From Halanaerobiales bacterium (lineage in GTDB: Bacteria > Bacillota_F > Halanaerobiia > DY22613): a stretch of 64,000 bases of DNA. The translations under genes were made by a program, and so were the position numbers. The stretch spans positions 5,318 to 69,317 of the forward strand of contig JAGMES010000006.1 of NCBI GenBank assembly GCA_023128035.1, given 5' to 3'. Positions 25,948 through 35,411 of this stretch are shown here, piece after piece. Numbering within the stretch: position 1 is the first letter of the stretch; each line of letters begins with the position of its first letter. The notes below the pieces were generated by a model that was not told the origin of the DNA, made no database searches, and saw only the letters and a list, made by a program, of their open reading frames with translations.

Positions 25948-26934
25948 TTAGAGACCCATCTCTTTTAACTCTTCACGAGTAGATGGAACTTTTACTTCGC
26001 CAGCAATAATTCTTAATTTATAACCTTCTACGATATCAATAGTATCTTTATCAAAGAACTTCTTAGCTTGCTCACTGTAACCTACGCCACCTTCAGCAAG
26101 ACCTAAATTTTTGTGACCAGATTCCCACTGACCATTGATTAAAGCTTTACTTACACTATAAACACCTTGATCAACCAATTTTAACATACTGGTTAACACA
26201 CTCTCAGGAGCTAAATGGAATTGTGGACTGTCAACACCAATCGCATAAAGACCTTTTTCTTCAGCAGCTTTAATAACACCAATACCACAAGCACCAGATG
26301 CATGGAAGATTACGTCAGCACCTTGAGCAAATTGAGTCAAAGCATTTTCTTTACCTTTATTTGGATCATCAAAAGCACCAGTATAACTAATAAATACTTC
26401 AGCATTTGGATTTACTGCTTTAACACCTGCAACAAAACCAACTTCAAATCTATTGATCAAAGCAAAATCCATACCACCGATGAAACCAATTTTGTTAGTT
26501 TCAGTTTTTAATCCAGCTAAAACACCTACTAAGAAAGAACCCTCTTGCTCTTTAAAAGTTACAGATGCAACATTGTCAGCATCTACAACAGAGTCAATCA
26601 GACCAAAATTAGTATCTGGATATAAGTCAGAAACTTCAGTTAAAGCATCTTGCATTAAGAAACCAATTGCCCAAACTAAGTCATAGCCTTGCTCAGCTAA
26701 ACTACTTAAGTTTACAACATAGTCAGTCATCATAGCTGATTCAACAACAGTAATCTTAGCTCCAAACTCTTCTTCTAACATTTTCAACCCACGATAAGCA
26801 GCATCATTAAATGATTGATCTCCTAATCCACCAACATCAGTAACCATACCAATTTTCAACTCTTTTGCACTTACCATTACAGAAAGACTTACAACACAAA
26901 TTACAACCAACATAAGTACTGCAAATTTCTTCAT
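25948..26934 (-). CDS. BMP-family ABC substrate-binding protein
   Basis: Periplasmic-type binding protein of 328 residues of the Bmp/PnrA/TmpC family, which binds nucleosides for import. Signal peptide about 1-23 (ending VMVSA, with no lipobox Cys, so it is probably free in a periplasm). Family motifs: KIGMVTDVGGLGDQSFND (about 27-44), IGFIGGMDFALINRFEVGF (about 150) and HASGACGIGVIKAA (about 215). No permease or ATPase of this family is adjacent, so it must use a transporter encoded elsewhere. Its own promoter and terminator flank it. Confidence 0.93.
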   Translation of the reverse strand: MKKFAVLMLVVICVVSLSVMVSAKELKIGMVTDVGGLGDQSFNDAAYRGLKMLEEEFGAKITVVESAMMTDYVVNLSSLAEQGYDLVWAIGFLMQDALTEVSDLYPDTNFGLIDSVVDADNVASVTFKEQEGSFLVGVLAGLKTETNKIGFIGGMDFALINRFEVGFVAGVKAVNPNAEVFISYTGAFDDPNKGKENALTQFAQGADVIFHASGACGIGVIKAAEEKGLYAIGVDSPQFHLAPESVLTSMLKLVDQGVYSVSKALINGQWESGHKNLGLAEGGVGYSEQAKKFFDKDTIDIVEGYKLRIIAGEVKVPSTREELKEMGL

Positions 26935-26972
26935 AATTTACCCTCCTCATTCGACTTGTTGTACATACCTTT

Positions 26973-27001
26973 ATTCTACACCTCTTTCACAATACCTTCA
27001 A
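26973..27001 (-). promoter_or_regulatory. Promoter of BMP-family gene
   Basis: On the minus strand TTGAAG (26996-27001) and TAGAAT (26973-26978) are separated by 17 nt, 39 nt before the start codon. Confidence 0.65.
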
Positions 27002-27150
27002 TGAATGGTGGTTAAATTAAATATTAATATAATAAAGTTTTACTATTCATAATTTTCTATTTTTAGTTACAAACCACCTTATAAAAAAATCATACTTTTG
27101 GACAGTATGGCAACAATAACTTTAGTAAAAAGGTAAAGGGGGAAATTTTA

Positions 27151-27974
27151 GTGAACTCTGACCGATTTGACGTTATTGTTGTTGGGCAGGGCCAGCTGGC
27201 GCATCTACCGCACTAACAATCGTTAAAAATAACATCTCCATTCTTCTACTAGAGAGAGGCCATAAACCAGGAAGTAAAAATATGTATGGAGGATGCATCT
27301 ACTCCTTACCGACCTCTGAAATTGTTCCTGCTTTCTGGGAACAAGCCCCTCTTGAACGAAAAATTGTAACAGAAGAACTCTGGTTTCTAGATCATGATTC
27401 TGCAGTAAAAGCAGGCGCCACACTCCGTACAGAAGCACTTGCCGTCGATCTCATATGGGATAAAATCGGTCTTCGAACACGAAAAGTGGATAGTGTAAAA
27501 TTAGATACTGAAGAAGAAATTCATTCAGATGTAGTTATATTGGCAGAAGGTGTACTTGCATTTTTGGCACAAAAAGCTGGTTTAAGAAAACCACTGATTG
27601 CACATAATTTTACTCATTATGTAAAAGGTGTTTATGCATTACCCAGAGAAAAGATTGAATCCCGGTTCAATCTCGAAAATGACGAAGGAGCAGAGTTAGT
27701 TGACTATAAATCACATATATCTATTCGAAAAGATCAAGTATGTAAAGAAAAATGTGAAAATAAACCATGTACTTACATTTGCCCATCTCGTGTTTTTTAT
27801 TGGGAAGATGAAAGTATTAAGCTTCTCTATAAAAGATGTGTAGAATGTGGTGCATGCATCTGGGGATGCCCTTATGAGAATATTGAATGGCATTACCCCC
27901 GTGGAGGGTATGGGGAATTCAGTATAATTACTAATTTACACAACTTTCACAGTTCGGTGCAAGGTCGCGTTTAA
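27151..27974 (+). pseudogene. fixC: FixC-FixX fusion (ETF:quinone oxidoreductase-like) pseudogene
   Basis: Remnant of a FAD-dependent oxidoreductase that takes electrons from electron-transfer flavoprotein. GTG at 27151 after AAGGGGG begins NSDRFDVIVVG. A missing G in the run at about 27184 breaks the frame inside the GxGxxG dinucleotide fold; the next frame continues GPAGASTALTIVKNNISILL and NMYGGCIYSLP. Two internal segments of FixC are absent (joins near 27410 and 27695). The C-terminus is a FixX-like ferredoxin domain (CTYICPSRVFYWED, RRCVECGACIWGCPYENIEW read approximately as KRCVECGACIWGCP). The length is about 270 codons against more than 500 expected. No fixAB genes are nearby. Confidence 0.85.
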
Positions 27975-27997
27975 TGGCATTTGAACTGCGAAAGTTG
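27941..27997. repeat. 15-bp inverted repeat after fixCX remnant
   Basis: CAACTTTCACAGTTC (27941-27955) and GAACTGCGAAAGTTG (27983-27997) pair with one mismatch around a 27-nt loop containing GTTTAATGGCAT, a 12-mer also present at 46868-46879. It may be a dispersed extragenic repeat or a terminator-like structure without a T run. Confidence 0.5.
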
Positions 27998-28003
27998 AGT
28001 AAT

Positions 28004-29767
28004 TTAAACTTCCGCTAAAACTCTAGATATCTCCTCTGCATCCTTAATAGGTGGATAACATGTCTTCCCTTTACAAATATAAGCTTGGTGTTCTTCAGGA
28101 TTATAACCTAATTTTTCAATTCTCTTCTCATCCTGAATTGGATCAAGCTCTTCCACAACTTTATGAGGTGAATAAACTTTTAAACTCTCTTGATAAAGCT
28201 TTTTGATCTCACCATCATCAGGATCACCTACAATGGTAATATGAGTATAGCCATGAATAAAGCCAGACAGAGCACGTCCGAAAGTTGCTGCAAATAAACC
28301 ATATCTAGAGTATAAATTTGCACACATCCCTAATGTCCTCTTAACTACTTCACCATACCGAGTATTTTCAGTGATCACTTCCAAACGAAAATATACTTCT
28401 GCCATACAGCTGTTAATGGTCAGGGGTTTTTCTTCTAAAGATGTCCTCTTCAAAGCTTCGGAAGTGGGTAAATCTACATAAAACCCACCATCTTTCTCAT
28501 CATAAAACCTCTCAAGGATTAAATCTGCCAGCCTACAAGCTTTGTCTAAGTATCGCTTTTGATGAGTTATTTCATAAGCATCTAAGAGAGCATTAATCAT
28601 TGCCAGTTGATCTTCTAAAAGGCCTGTATTATGAGCAGTACCATCATGATAATAATGATACATACCTTCCGCTGGATTAAAACAATTTTCCATTAAAAAA
28701 TCAATTCCCTTTAACGCTATATCTCTACAATCTATGGCATCCAAAACCGCAAAGGCTTTTAAAAATGCTGAGATGGCCATACCATTCCAACTAGTGTAAA
28801 TGGTCTGATCAATAAAAGGAGCTTTAACCTTCTCTCTTTCTCCTCTAGTCATCTCATAATACTCCTCATCAGCATCCTGACTTCCATAGAATAATCCTCG
28901 TTCCTCATCGATAAGCCATTCTTTTAAATACATGATAACATCCAAAACTGTATCTTTATAACCATTTTCATTAAAAATCTGAAATGCTTTCAAATAAACA
29001 CTTAAGAGTTTCACATTATCCTCCAACATTTTTTCAAAATGAGGAATGCTCCAATCTCTTGTCGTAGAATAACGGAAAAAACCACCCATCTCCCGATCAA
29101 ACATTCCCCCTCCTGCAATATTAGCAAGAGTAGTATGAAGAACTGTAGCTATGGATTCATCTTTGGTACGATGATATTCATCTAAGAGAAAGTCCAACGC
29201 TTCTATATGAGGAAATTTAGGTTCTTGACCAAAACCGCCATACTCCTCATCATATTCTGCTAAAATCATAGTTCTTACTTCCTGAATCATCTCATCTTTA
29301 AGATCCCGTTCTTCAATCCGATTCACTTGATTTCGTTGTCTCTCATAAAGCTCAGTAAGTTTCTCCTTAACCTCTTCTGTATTCTCATGATACATCTTAT
29401 CAACATCACGTAAGAATTGATTCAATGGTTCTGTAGGAATATATGTCCCTCCCTGTAATAGCTCACCTTCTGGAGTTAAAATAGCAGTAGTAGGCCAACC
29501 GCCCATATTATAGCGACGATTTACATCTGGTTGACGATCATTATCAACACGTACAGGAATAAAACGCTCATTGATTAATTTAATATTTTCTTCATCAGAA
29601 TAGGCTTCTTCATCCATGACATGACACCAATGACACCAGACCGCACCTATACTCAATAATATCAACTTATCTTCAGATTGAGCTTCTTGAAATGCTTTTT
29701 CTCCCCATTCGCGCCAATTGATAAGATGTGCAAGATTAGTCCTGGGAGAGAAATGAAATGTACTCAT
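28004..29767 (-). CDS. DUF255/thioredoxin-domain protein (YyaL-like)
   Basis: Protein of 587 residues. N-terminal thioredoxin-like DUF255 domain (about 1-150; SIGAVWCHWCHVMDEEAYSD near 40, with the WCHWCH pair, and NMGGWPTTAILTPEGE near 90). The rest is an alpha/alpha-barrel of the N-acylglucosamine epimerase/glycosidase-like type (TSWNGMAISAFLKAFAVLD, DGTAHNTGLLEDQLAMINAL). The family is widespread (human SPATA20) but its reaction is unknown; a role in thiol or carbohydrate chemistry is only suggested by the folds. It is about 80 residues shorter than typical members. It stands alone with GGGTG before the ATG. Confidence 0.88.
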   Translation of the reverse strand: MSTFHFSPRTNLAHLINWREWGEKAFQEAQSEDKLILLSIGAVWCHWCHVMDEEAYSDEENIKLINERFIPVRVDNDRQPDVNRRYNMGGWPTTAILTPEGELLQGGTYIPTEPLNQFLRDVDKMYHENTEEVKEKLTELYERQRNQVNRIEERDLKDEMIQEVRTMILAEYDEEYGGFGQEPKFPHIEALDFLLDEYHRTKDESIATVLHTTLANIAGGGMFDREMGGFFRYSTTRDWSIPHFEKMLEDNVKLLSVYLKAFQIFNENGYKDTVLDVIMYLKEWLIDEERGLFYGSQDADEEYYEMTRGEREKVKAPFIDQTIYTSWNGMAISAFLKAFAVLDAIDCRDIALKGIDFLMENCFNPAEGMYHYYHDGTAHNTGLLEDQLAMINALLDAYEITHQKRYLDKACRLADLILERFYDEKDGGFYVDLPTSEALKRTSLEEKPLTINSCMAEVYFRLEVITENTRYGEVVKRTLGMCANLYSRYGLFAATFGRALSGFIHGYTHITIVGDPDDGEIKKLYQESLKVYSPHKVVEELDPIQDEKRIEKLGYNPEEHQAYICKGKTCYPPIKDAEEISRVLAEV

Positions 29768-29829
29768 TTAATATCACCCTTTCTTCAAAAAATCTCTAAG
29801 CTAAATTTACCATCTTTCCTTCATCATTA

Positions 29830-30942
29830 TTAGCTCTCAACACCAATCCTCCTAATATCTACTTCAACCTCTACATCTACAACAGCCTTCGGAAATTCTT
29901 CTTCCCAAGTATGAGATTTCCAATATGTGGGGTGATAAGCTCGAAAATATTCTCCAAAGCCAAAAACATCAGATTTAAAATCAGTCTGAACCTTTCCGAT
30001 TAATTTGTTAAGTTCATTTTTTATCCGTTCTGCTATAATTTTTTCTGCTATCTCAATATTATGATCATTAATAACAGGAGCATTTGATGTATATTCTGAT
30101 ATATCCCCTTCTAACTCAACTTGTAGATAAATATACGGTTTTCCGTTTCTTACCTCAGACTTGATCTTTCTAGATCCACGACGATATGCAAAAGTAATTG
30201 ATTGCTCATCAGGTGCCTTTATGGCTTCACCAACAGTTATCCTTCCAGAAAAAACATCACCCCTAATCATTTTAAAGACCTGAACCTCTACATCTTGAAT
30301 TGTTCCAACCATTTTATCTTCTTTAAAAATCGCTATAGCATACGCATTCACCAATGCTTTATCTTTCGACAGACGCAAATAGCTAGCGATAGGCTCCTTT
30401 CCTTCCAAACTCAAGCTTTCAAAAAAATCACGAAAAGTAACACTTGCAGCTCTTGCCATCTTATGATTGGTTTTGATCAAATCAACTACATACCCAACCG
30501 GAAGTGGATTACTGCAATTTTTGAGATCCCAAAGCTCTGAAGCCTTTCCTTTGAATACGGCAATCAATACCTCTCTACTCAAGTTAGGATTTCTCCCCAA
30601 AGAATCCAAATGTTTTTGGATTCCTTTCTTGGCAAACTCTTCGCTTATCACCAAAAGTCGCATATGCCCTAATTCAATGTCTCGTTCAATATAAACCTGG
30701 CTATTCATTCTAGCCTCTTCTACCGAATGTCCAGTTGATGAAACAGTAGTAAATGGTTCTTCTGCCCCTTCAACTGTAGTAGGTGAACCTAAAGTTAATG
30801 TCATCAGATGAGGGTTATCTTTAGCTATATCCCAGCCCATTCCCCAGACCAAAAATTCGTCTTCTAATTCTGTTGAGTCCCAACATCCAGATAGGAATAT
30901 AAGTATTATTGTTAAAATAAGCCCAATTTTACTTAATCTCAT
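29830..30942 (-). CDS. Spore germinant receptor C subunit (GerC family lipoprotein)
   Basis: Lipoprotein of 370 residues, C subunit of a Ger-type nutrient germinant receptor in the spore inner membrane. Signal and lipobox FLSGCWD (Cys about 20), then the family motif VWGMGWDIAKDN and a C-terminal beta domain ending VDVEVEVDIRRIG. The start overlaps the end of the B-subunit gene by four bases (ATGA), preceded by AGGAGG. Third gene of the A-B-C operon; such operons are normally expressed in the forespore under sigma-G. Confidence 0.94.
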   Translation of the reverse strand: MRLSKIGLILTIILIFLSGCWDSTELEDEFLVWGMGWDIAKDNPHLMTLTLGSPTTVEGAEEPFTTVSSTGHSVEEARMNSQVYIERDIELGHMRLLVISEEFAKKGIQKHLDSLGRNPNLSREVLIAVFKGKASELWDLKNCSNPLPVGYVVDLIKTNHKMARAASVTFRDFFESLSLEGKEPIASYLRLSKDKALVNAYAIAIFKEDKMVGTIQDVEVQVFKMIRGDVFSGRITVGEAIKAPDEQSITFAYRRGSRKIKSEVRNGKPYIYLQVELEGDISEYTSNAPVINDHNIEIAEKIIAERIKNELNKLIGKVQTDFKSDVFGFGEYFRAYHPTYWKSHTWEEEFPKAVVDVEVEVDIRRIGVES

Positions 30943-32045
30943 CCCGCCTGCCTCCTTCTGCGAAAAAGTGCTATCCCAAAAACAATTAATACAGTTGACC
31001 AGATCAATAAATTCCCATAGATCACTACCCAGCGATAGAAATAATTTTCTACTTCAGCTACATTTTGAGGAATCTTGGTCAAATAGTATACAGGAAAAGC
31101 AAGAAATAAACCTATATTTTTATATCCTTTAATTTTTAGCAACTGTTCAATTGAAAGAGTAGCCATAAAATACGCTAGTACAATAGAACTGAAAATAATA
31201 AAGAGCCAGAAATAAAAAAGAAAAAACTCCACTCGCTCTATCACAGGAAAAACAATCAGTTTAAAATATTCCAACATTGGAGCCAGAAAAAACTGTAGTT
31301 CTAAATGTCCAAAAACAGCAATATTGCTAAAAACAATAAAAGTTTTAAGGAGCAAAACAATTATTACTGCAAAATTTGATATTTTAACAATTTCCTTATG
31401 AGATGCATCTTCCCTTACATATGGATATAAAAGTAATAAACTCTCAAAACCAATATATGCAGCAAATCCAGTTACTACTGTTTTCACTATCGGAACTAGA
31501 CCCCCTCCACCCACAGGCAAAATATTGAGGATACTCCCATGGATAAAAAACGGTACAAAAAAAATGGGTAAAATAAAAGTAAAGAGCCATAAAATAAGCT
31601 GATGAAAACGTCCCATTACTTTTATTCCATTTCGAGTCAAATAATATAAAAGACTCAAAATAGAAAGCATAATTATTTCAATTGGCGTTTTTGGTAAGAG
31701 CCAAGTAGAACTCAAATCAGCAAGAAAACGAATCGTTTCAGTGGCAAAAACCAGATAATAGCTAAATATAATTAGCCCTGGTATTTTACCCAAATACTTT
31801 CCTAATACATGTTCACTGATTTCAATAAAATTTTTTTGAGGAAAACGTTTCATTAAAGATAAAATGATATTTATACCTACTAAAGAGATCAACCCTGCTA
31901 AAAAAATAGATATCCACCCATCCTGAAAGGCTGTTTTAGTAAGTGGTCTTGCTATACTAACTAAGCCATTTCCCATCACACCAGCGACTAAGATCGCAAA
32001 TAACTGTTTGGTTGAAATAACCTGCCTACTTTTTCCTCTATTCAT
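30939..32045 (-). CDS. Spore germinant receptor B subunit (permease-like)
   Basis: Integral membrane protein of about 368 residues with ten hydrophobic segments, of the GerB/APC-superfamily type that forms the ligand-binding transporter-like subunit. It starts near ISTKQLFAILVAGVMGNGL and has the SLLYYLTRNGIKVMGRFHQL loop. I place the start at ATG 32045 behind GGGGGATCGAGACG; it overlaps the A-subunit stop by 8 nt. The farther in-frame GTG at 32066 lacks a ribosome site. The germinant cannot be read from sequence. Confidence 0.92.
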   Translation of the reverse strand: MNRGKSRQVISTKQLFAILVAGVMGNGLVSIARPLTKTAFQDGWISIFLAGLISLVGINIILSLMKRFPQKNFIEISEHVLGKYLGKIPGLIIFSYYLVFATETIRFLADLSSTWLLPKTPIEIIMLSILSLLYYLTRNGIKVMGRFHQLILWLFTFILPIFFVPFFIHGSILNILPVGGGGLVPIVKTVVTGFAAYIGFESLLLLYPYVREDASHKEIVKISNFAVIIVLLLKTFIVFSNIAVFGHLELQFFLAPMLEYFKLIVFPVIERVEFFLFYFWLFIIFSSIVLAYFMATLSIEQLLKIKGYKNIGLFLAFPVYYLTKIPQNVAEVENYFYRWVVIYGNLLIWSTVLIVFGIALFRRRRQAG

Positions 32046-33627
32046 CGTCTCGATCCCCCTTCTCACCTAACATTCGATCCACATCCTCTGATTCAGGGGT
32101 AGATGCTCGAGTCTTCATCAACCACAAGGGGAATCTAAAGATAGTATCTTTAAGATCATTAAATCTAAAAGGTGCTATTCCAGCAAGATATGGCTCTCCA
32201 AAAGATTCTAAAGAACATAGATGGATCAAAAGAAACCCCCAGACCAGAGCAATCCCAAAAGCTCCAAAGGTTCCAGCAGCAAAAATCATCGGAAACCGAA
32301 TAAAGCGTAAAGAATATGATGTACTAAATTGTGGTACTATGTATGAAGAAACTGCAGAAATAGCTATGATAATAATCAAAATAGGACTAGCCAACTTTGC
32401 CTCCACTGCCGCTTGACCGATAACCAGTGCTCCAACAATACCAATAACTTGACCAATACTACCTGGGAGTCGAATACTGGCCTCTCGAACCAACTCTATA
32501 ACCAATTCCATAAAGAGAGCCTCCATAAGAGTTGGAAAAGGCACACCCATCCTTGACTCTGCAACAGATAAAACAATTTCACTTGGAATAAGATATGAAT
32601 GAAAAGCAACCAAAGCTACATAAAGAGAAGTTAATGTTGTCGCTATAACAAAACTGAACAGCCTAACAATCCGTACTGCACTTCCAAACATAGCTCTTTC
32701 ATAATAATCTTCTGGGGTTTGATAAAACTGAGCGATAGTTCCAGGTACTATAGAAACCATAGGAGTTCCATCTACAACAATCGCTACTCTTCCCTCCAAT
32801 AAGTTTCCAGCTACCCGATCAGGTCGTTCAGTAATTACAACCTGGGGAAATGGTGAGTAAGGATTATCTTCGATAAATTCTTCAATATAACCACTCTCAA
32901 ATACCCCATCAAGGTTGACTGTCTTTAACCTCTTCTCTACCTCTTGAACCAGTTCATCTTTTGCTATACCCTGGATATACATAATAGCTACATCTGTATT
33001 GGTCTTTTTGCCTAATTGAACCATTTTTAATTTTAAATTGGGATCTTTAATCTTCCGTCTAATCAAAGTGGTATTAAACCGAAGAGTCTCGACAAATCCC
33101 TCACGAGGACCTCGAATTACACTCTCAGTATCTGGTTCCTGAATCCCTCTTGCCTGCCACCCACGACCATTGATAATAAGAGCATGATCACAACCTTCCA
33201 TCAAAAAAATAACTTCTCCTGAAAGAATTCCGTTAATCAATTTGTATAAATCCTGCTCTTCCTTCACTTCCCCAACAAAGAGATCAACATTTTTGAGACG
33301 ATTCATTCTATGAATCGGCGAAAGTTCGTTAGGATAATCTTTTTTCTCTATCTTCATCATGGATTGAAGAATATGATTATGTAAAGTCATTCTATCTACC
33401 ATTCCATCAAGATATATAAGCGTTGACTTTACAAGTTTGTCCATCTGTAATTCTATCTCACGAAAAACTATATCTGAACATTCTTCAAAAACCTTTTTTA
33501 CTCTGTCAAGATTATCTTCATAATCCTTAGTTAGACAACTCTCTCCTTCTACAATATATGTATCAGCAATTAATCCTTTATCAGGCTGAAATTTTTCTTT
33601 AGTTCGTTTCAAAAAATTTTTAAACAT
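32038..33627 (-). CDS. Spore germinant receptor A subunit (GerA family)
   Basis: Protein of 529 residues with a soluble N-terminal domain (1-290) and several C-terminal membrane segments. Family hallmarks: IINGRGWQARGIQEPDTESV and IRGPREGFVETLRFNTTLIR (about 160-200), AIVVDGTPMVSIVPGTIAQF (about 280) and the ESRMGVPFPTLMEALFMELV membrane block (about 355). It is the ion-channel-like subunit of the germinant receptor complex. First gene of a three-gene operon; GGGGGTGAG precedes the ATG. Confidence 0.95.
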   Translation of the reverse strand: MFKNFLKRTKEKFQPDKGLIADTYIVEGESCLTKDYEDNLDRVKKVFEECSDIVFREIELQMDKLVKSTLIYLDGMVDRMTLHNHILQSMMKIEKKDYPNELSPIHRMNRLKNVDLFVGEVKEEQDLYKLINGILSGEVIFLMEGCDHALIINGRGWQARGIQEPDTESVIRGPREGFVETLRFNTTLIRRKIKDPNLKLKMVQLGKKTNTDVAIMYIQGIAKDELVQEVEKRLKTVNLDGVFESGYIEEFIEDNPYSPFPQVVITERPDRVAGNLLEGRVAIVVDGTPMVSIVPGTIAQFYQTPEDYYERAMFGSAVRIVRLFSFVIATTLTSLYVALVAFHSYLIPSEIVLSVAESRMGVPFPTLMEALFMELVIELVREASIRLPGSIGQVIGIVGALVIGQAAVEAKLASPILIIIIAISAVSSYIVPQFSTSYSLRFIRFPMIFAAGTFGAFGIALVWGFLLIHLCSLESFGEPYLAGIAPFRFNDLKDTIFRFPLWLMKTRASTPESEDVDRMLGEKGDRDDE

Positions 33628-33758
33628 TTACTCACCCCCTACTATTCATTTTTCCCGTCTTTAACTCGTATATAACCAGAAAAGATTGCCTGAAGTTTAG
33701 CAGGATCAGAAGTCAACGAAAGATAAATATGGATACTAAAAGACTTTTTACAGAATTT

Positions 33759-34889
33759 TTAAGTATAAGCCCAGTAGTAGCCTGAAAAATCCAGGCAAAC
33801 AACCAAAAAGAATAGATTAATCTTTGTCCAACATTTTCTAAATGACAGATTCACTTCACTGGATTCTATTCCATCTAACATATGTTTTTTGAACCTACCT
33901 GAAATCATATTTGCAGTAAAATGAACACCTGTTCCTACCAAAGCAGCTCCGATTAAAGCATTACCTATTGTCCGCGTATTAGCGGCTATACCAGGCATTA
34001 TTATATCAGGCAGATGTTCAAAAAATGATGACATTTTATCTGGGAATTCTGGAGAAACACAGCCTATACAGGGCGTATTAGCTTCTATAAACCAATTTGC
34101 ATGGTCCACCAATCCATTTGCGTGTAGGACAATCAGCATACGTCACAGGGCCTTTACAACCAATCATAAAAGCACATCCTGCATCTCCTGATTTTTTTGC
34201 AAATTTAGCATTCTCAAAATCAGTTCTTCTCGGACAATGATCATGAATCGTACTCCCAAAAAATAAAACTGGTCGCCCATAGGCATCAAGATCAGGTACT
34301 CCATAAAGCAAAAGGTGTGAAAGAGTTCCCACAATCCAATCAGGATGTACAGGACATCCAGGTACATTGATTACCTGTTCTTTAATCACTTTATGTACAG
34401 GCTTTGACCCAGTTGGATTAGGATTTGCAGCAAAAGGGCCACCAAAGGAAGCGCAACTTCCAGCAGCCACGATATATTTTGCACCATCTGCCAATCCTCG
34501 CACCACGATTGGATCGCCATTAACTCTTAGCATAACGTCCACCAGCGCCCGTAGGGATGGTTCCCTCTGATCAGTATATATTCTCCCTTCTCCTTCTCTT
34601 TAATCTCTTCTAAGTGTTGAAAAGCTAATTCTCCCTCAGCCACCATCATAGTATTACTATAATGAAGTTCAATTGTCTTAAAGAGAACTTGTTGCAAATC
34701 AGGATGAAGAGTATTTAAAAAAGAAAAGTAATCTCCCGCACAAGTTGTACACTCAAGCCAGATTACTGAAGGCCTTTTAAGTTCATTTTCAAATAATGCT
34801 TCTGCCAATTCAGGGATCACCAATTTAGATAAACTCATACTAGCCATTCCTGTTAGACAGAGTTTAATGAATTCTCGACGTGTTAACAT
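33759..34889 (-). pseudogene. [NiFe] hydrogenase small subunit pseudogene
   Basis: Three frames together rebuild an exported uptake-hydrogenase small subunit. Piece 1 (34527-34889): twin-arginine signal (TRREFIKLCLTGM) and proximal cluster region SVIWLECTTCAGDYFSFLNT. Piece 2 (34078-34542): AAGSCASFGGPFAANPNPTG, VPGCPVHPDWIVG and HCPRRTDFENAKFA. Piece 3 (33759-34139): NWFIEANTPCIGCVSPEFPD plus a C-terminal membrane anchor region. Frame changes lie near 34540 and 34100; at the first, three frames each hold part of the conserved segment. The large catalytic subunit, which should follow, is absent, so the locus is dead. GAGG precedes the original ATG at 34889. Confidence 0.9.
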
Positions 34890-34994
34890 ATCAAAACCTC
34901 ATTTTCTCAATTGGTAGGATAAATTATGTATTCCTATGGATATTTATTACCTTATATAGTTGGCTTTATTCGGAAAAGTTTTGCTATAATAATT

Positions 34995-35020
34995 AAAAAG
35001 ACCACCCCGAAGGGGTGGCT
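34995..35020 (-). terminator. CCACCCC hairpin terminator 1
   Basis: Stem CCACCCC/GGGGTGG with a 3-nt loop, followed by a T run on the minus strand. First of five related hairpins between 35.0 and 37.3 kb. Confidence 0.8.
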
Positions 35021-35051
35021 GTACAAATCTAACTTTTTAATCCAACTTTTC

Positions 35052-35126
35052 TCAGTATAAACCATATAAAAGGCAAAACGTTTTTGGACAATATCTTCCA
35101 TTATAAAGAAAACAATCCCTTTTCAA
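35052..35126 (-). CDS. Candidate Cys-rich micropeptide (24 residues)
   Basis: A TTG-started frame, preceded about ten nt upstream by AGAGG, encodes a basic aromatic peptide with cysteines spaced C-x7-C-x4-C (DCFLYNGRYCPKTFCLLYGLY is its end; the last block is read in two parts, DCFLYNGRYC and PKTFCLLYGLY). The CCACCCC terminator 30 nt downstream on the same strand matches the arrangement of the other micropeptide genes here. The start is weak, so this is a tentative call. Confidence 0.3.
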   Translation of the reverse strand: MKRDCFLYNGRYCPKTFCLLYGLY

Positions 35127-35183
35127 ACACAGATAACCTCTATCCTTAACAAAATAAAATCCTGCTTTTACCTCTACTACTCA

Positions 35184-35230
35184 GGATAGGATTTGTTATG
35201 TTGCAGAAATTTTAACAATTCATGCAGAAT
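35184..35230. repeat. 47-nt direct repeat, copy 1
   Basis: Begins GGATAGGATTTGTTATGTTG and matches 37100-37146 at 45 of 47 positions by eye. Both copies lie close after a CCACCCC hairpin and upstream of plus-strand genes, so they may carry a shared regulatory element or mark a segmental duplication. Confidence 0.8.
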
Positions 35231-35411
35231 ATGAATTAACATATAAAATAGAAAATACTTCGATACTCTTGGTTACTTTAATTTCTCACAAAAAAGGTAC
35301 ACTTTAGTTTTTAAAATAATATGAGGAGGTTAATTTTTAATTGTTTGTAAGGAGACATGCGCACGGTTCTGAAAAAGGATCTAATTTTAAATAATATTGG
35401 AGGAAAAACAA

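Larger units (their letters stand above)
34890..35411. other. 522-nt gap opening the micropeptide region
   Basis: AT-rich. It holds a CCACCCC hairpin (35003-35019), a weak Cys-rich micro-ORF (35052-35126), one copy of a 47-nt direct repeat (35184-35230) and GAGGAGG at about 35324. A short piece, GGAGACATGCGCACGGTTCTG (35351 on), recalls the 3' side of a group II intron domain V, but its partner strand is missing. Confidence 0.5.

Noticed and set aside
35351..35371. Group II intron domain V remnant.
   Set aside because: Only one strand of the hairpin (CGCACGGTTC) resembles it; the AGC-bearing partner strand is missing and it lies on the opposite strand to the IIC remnant.
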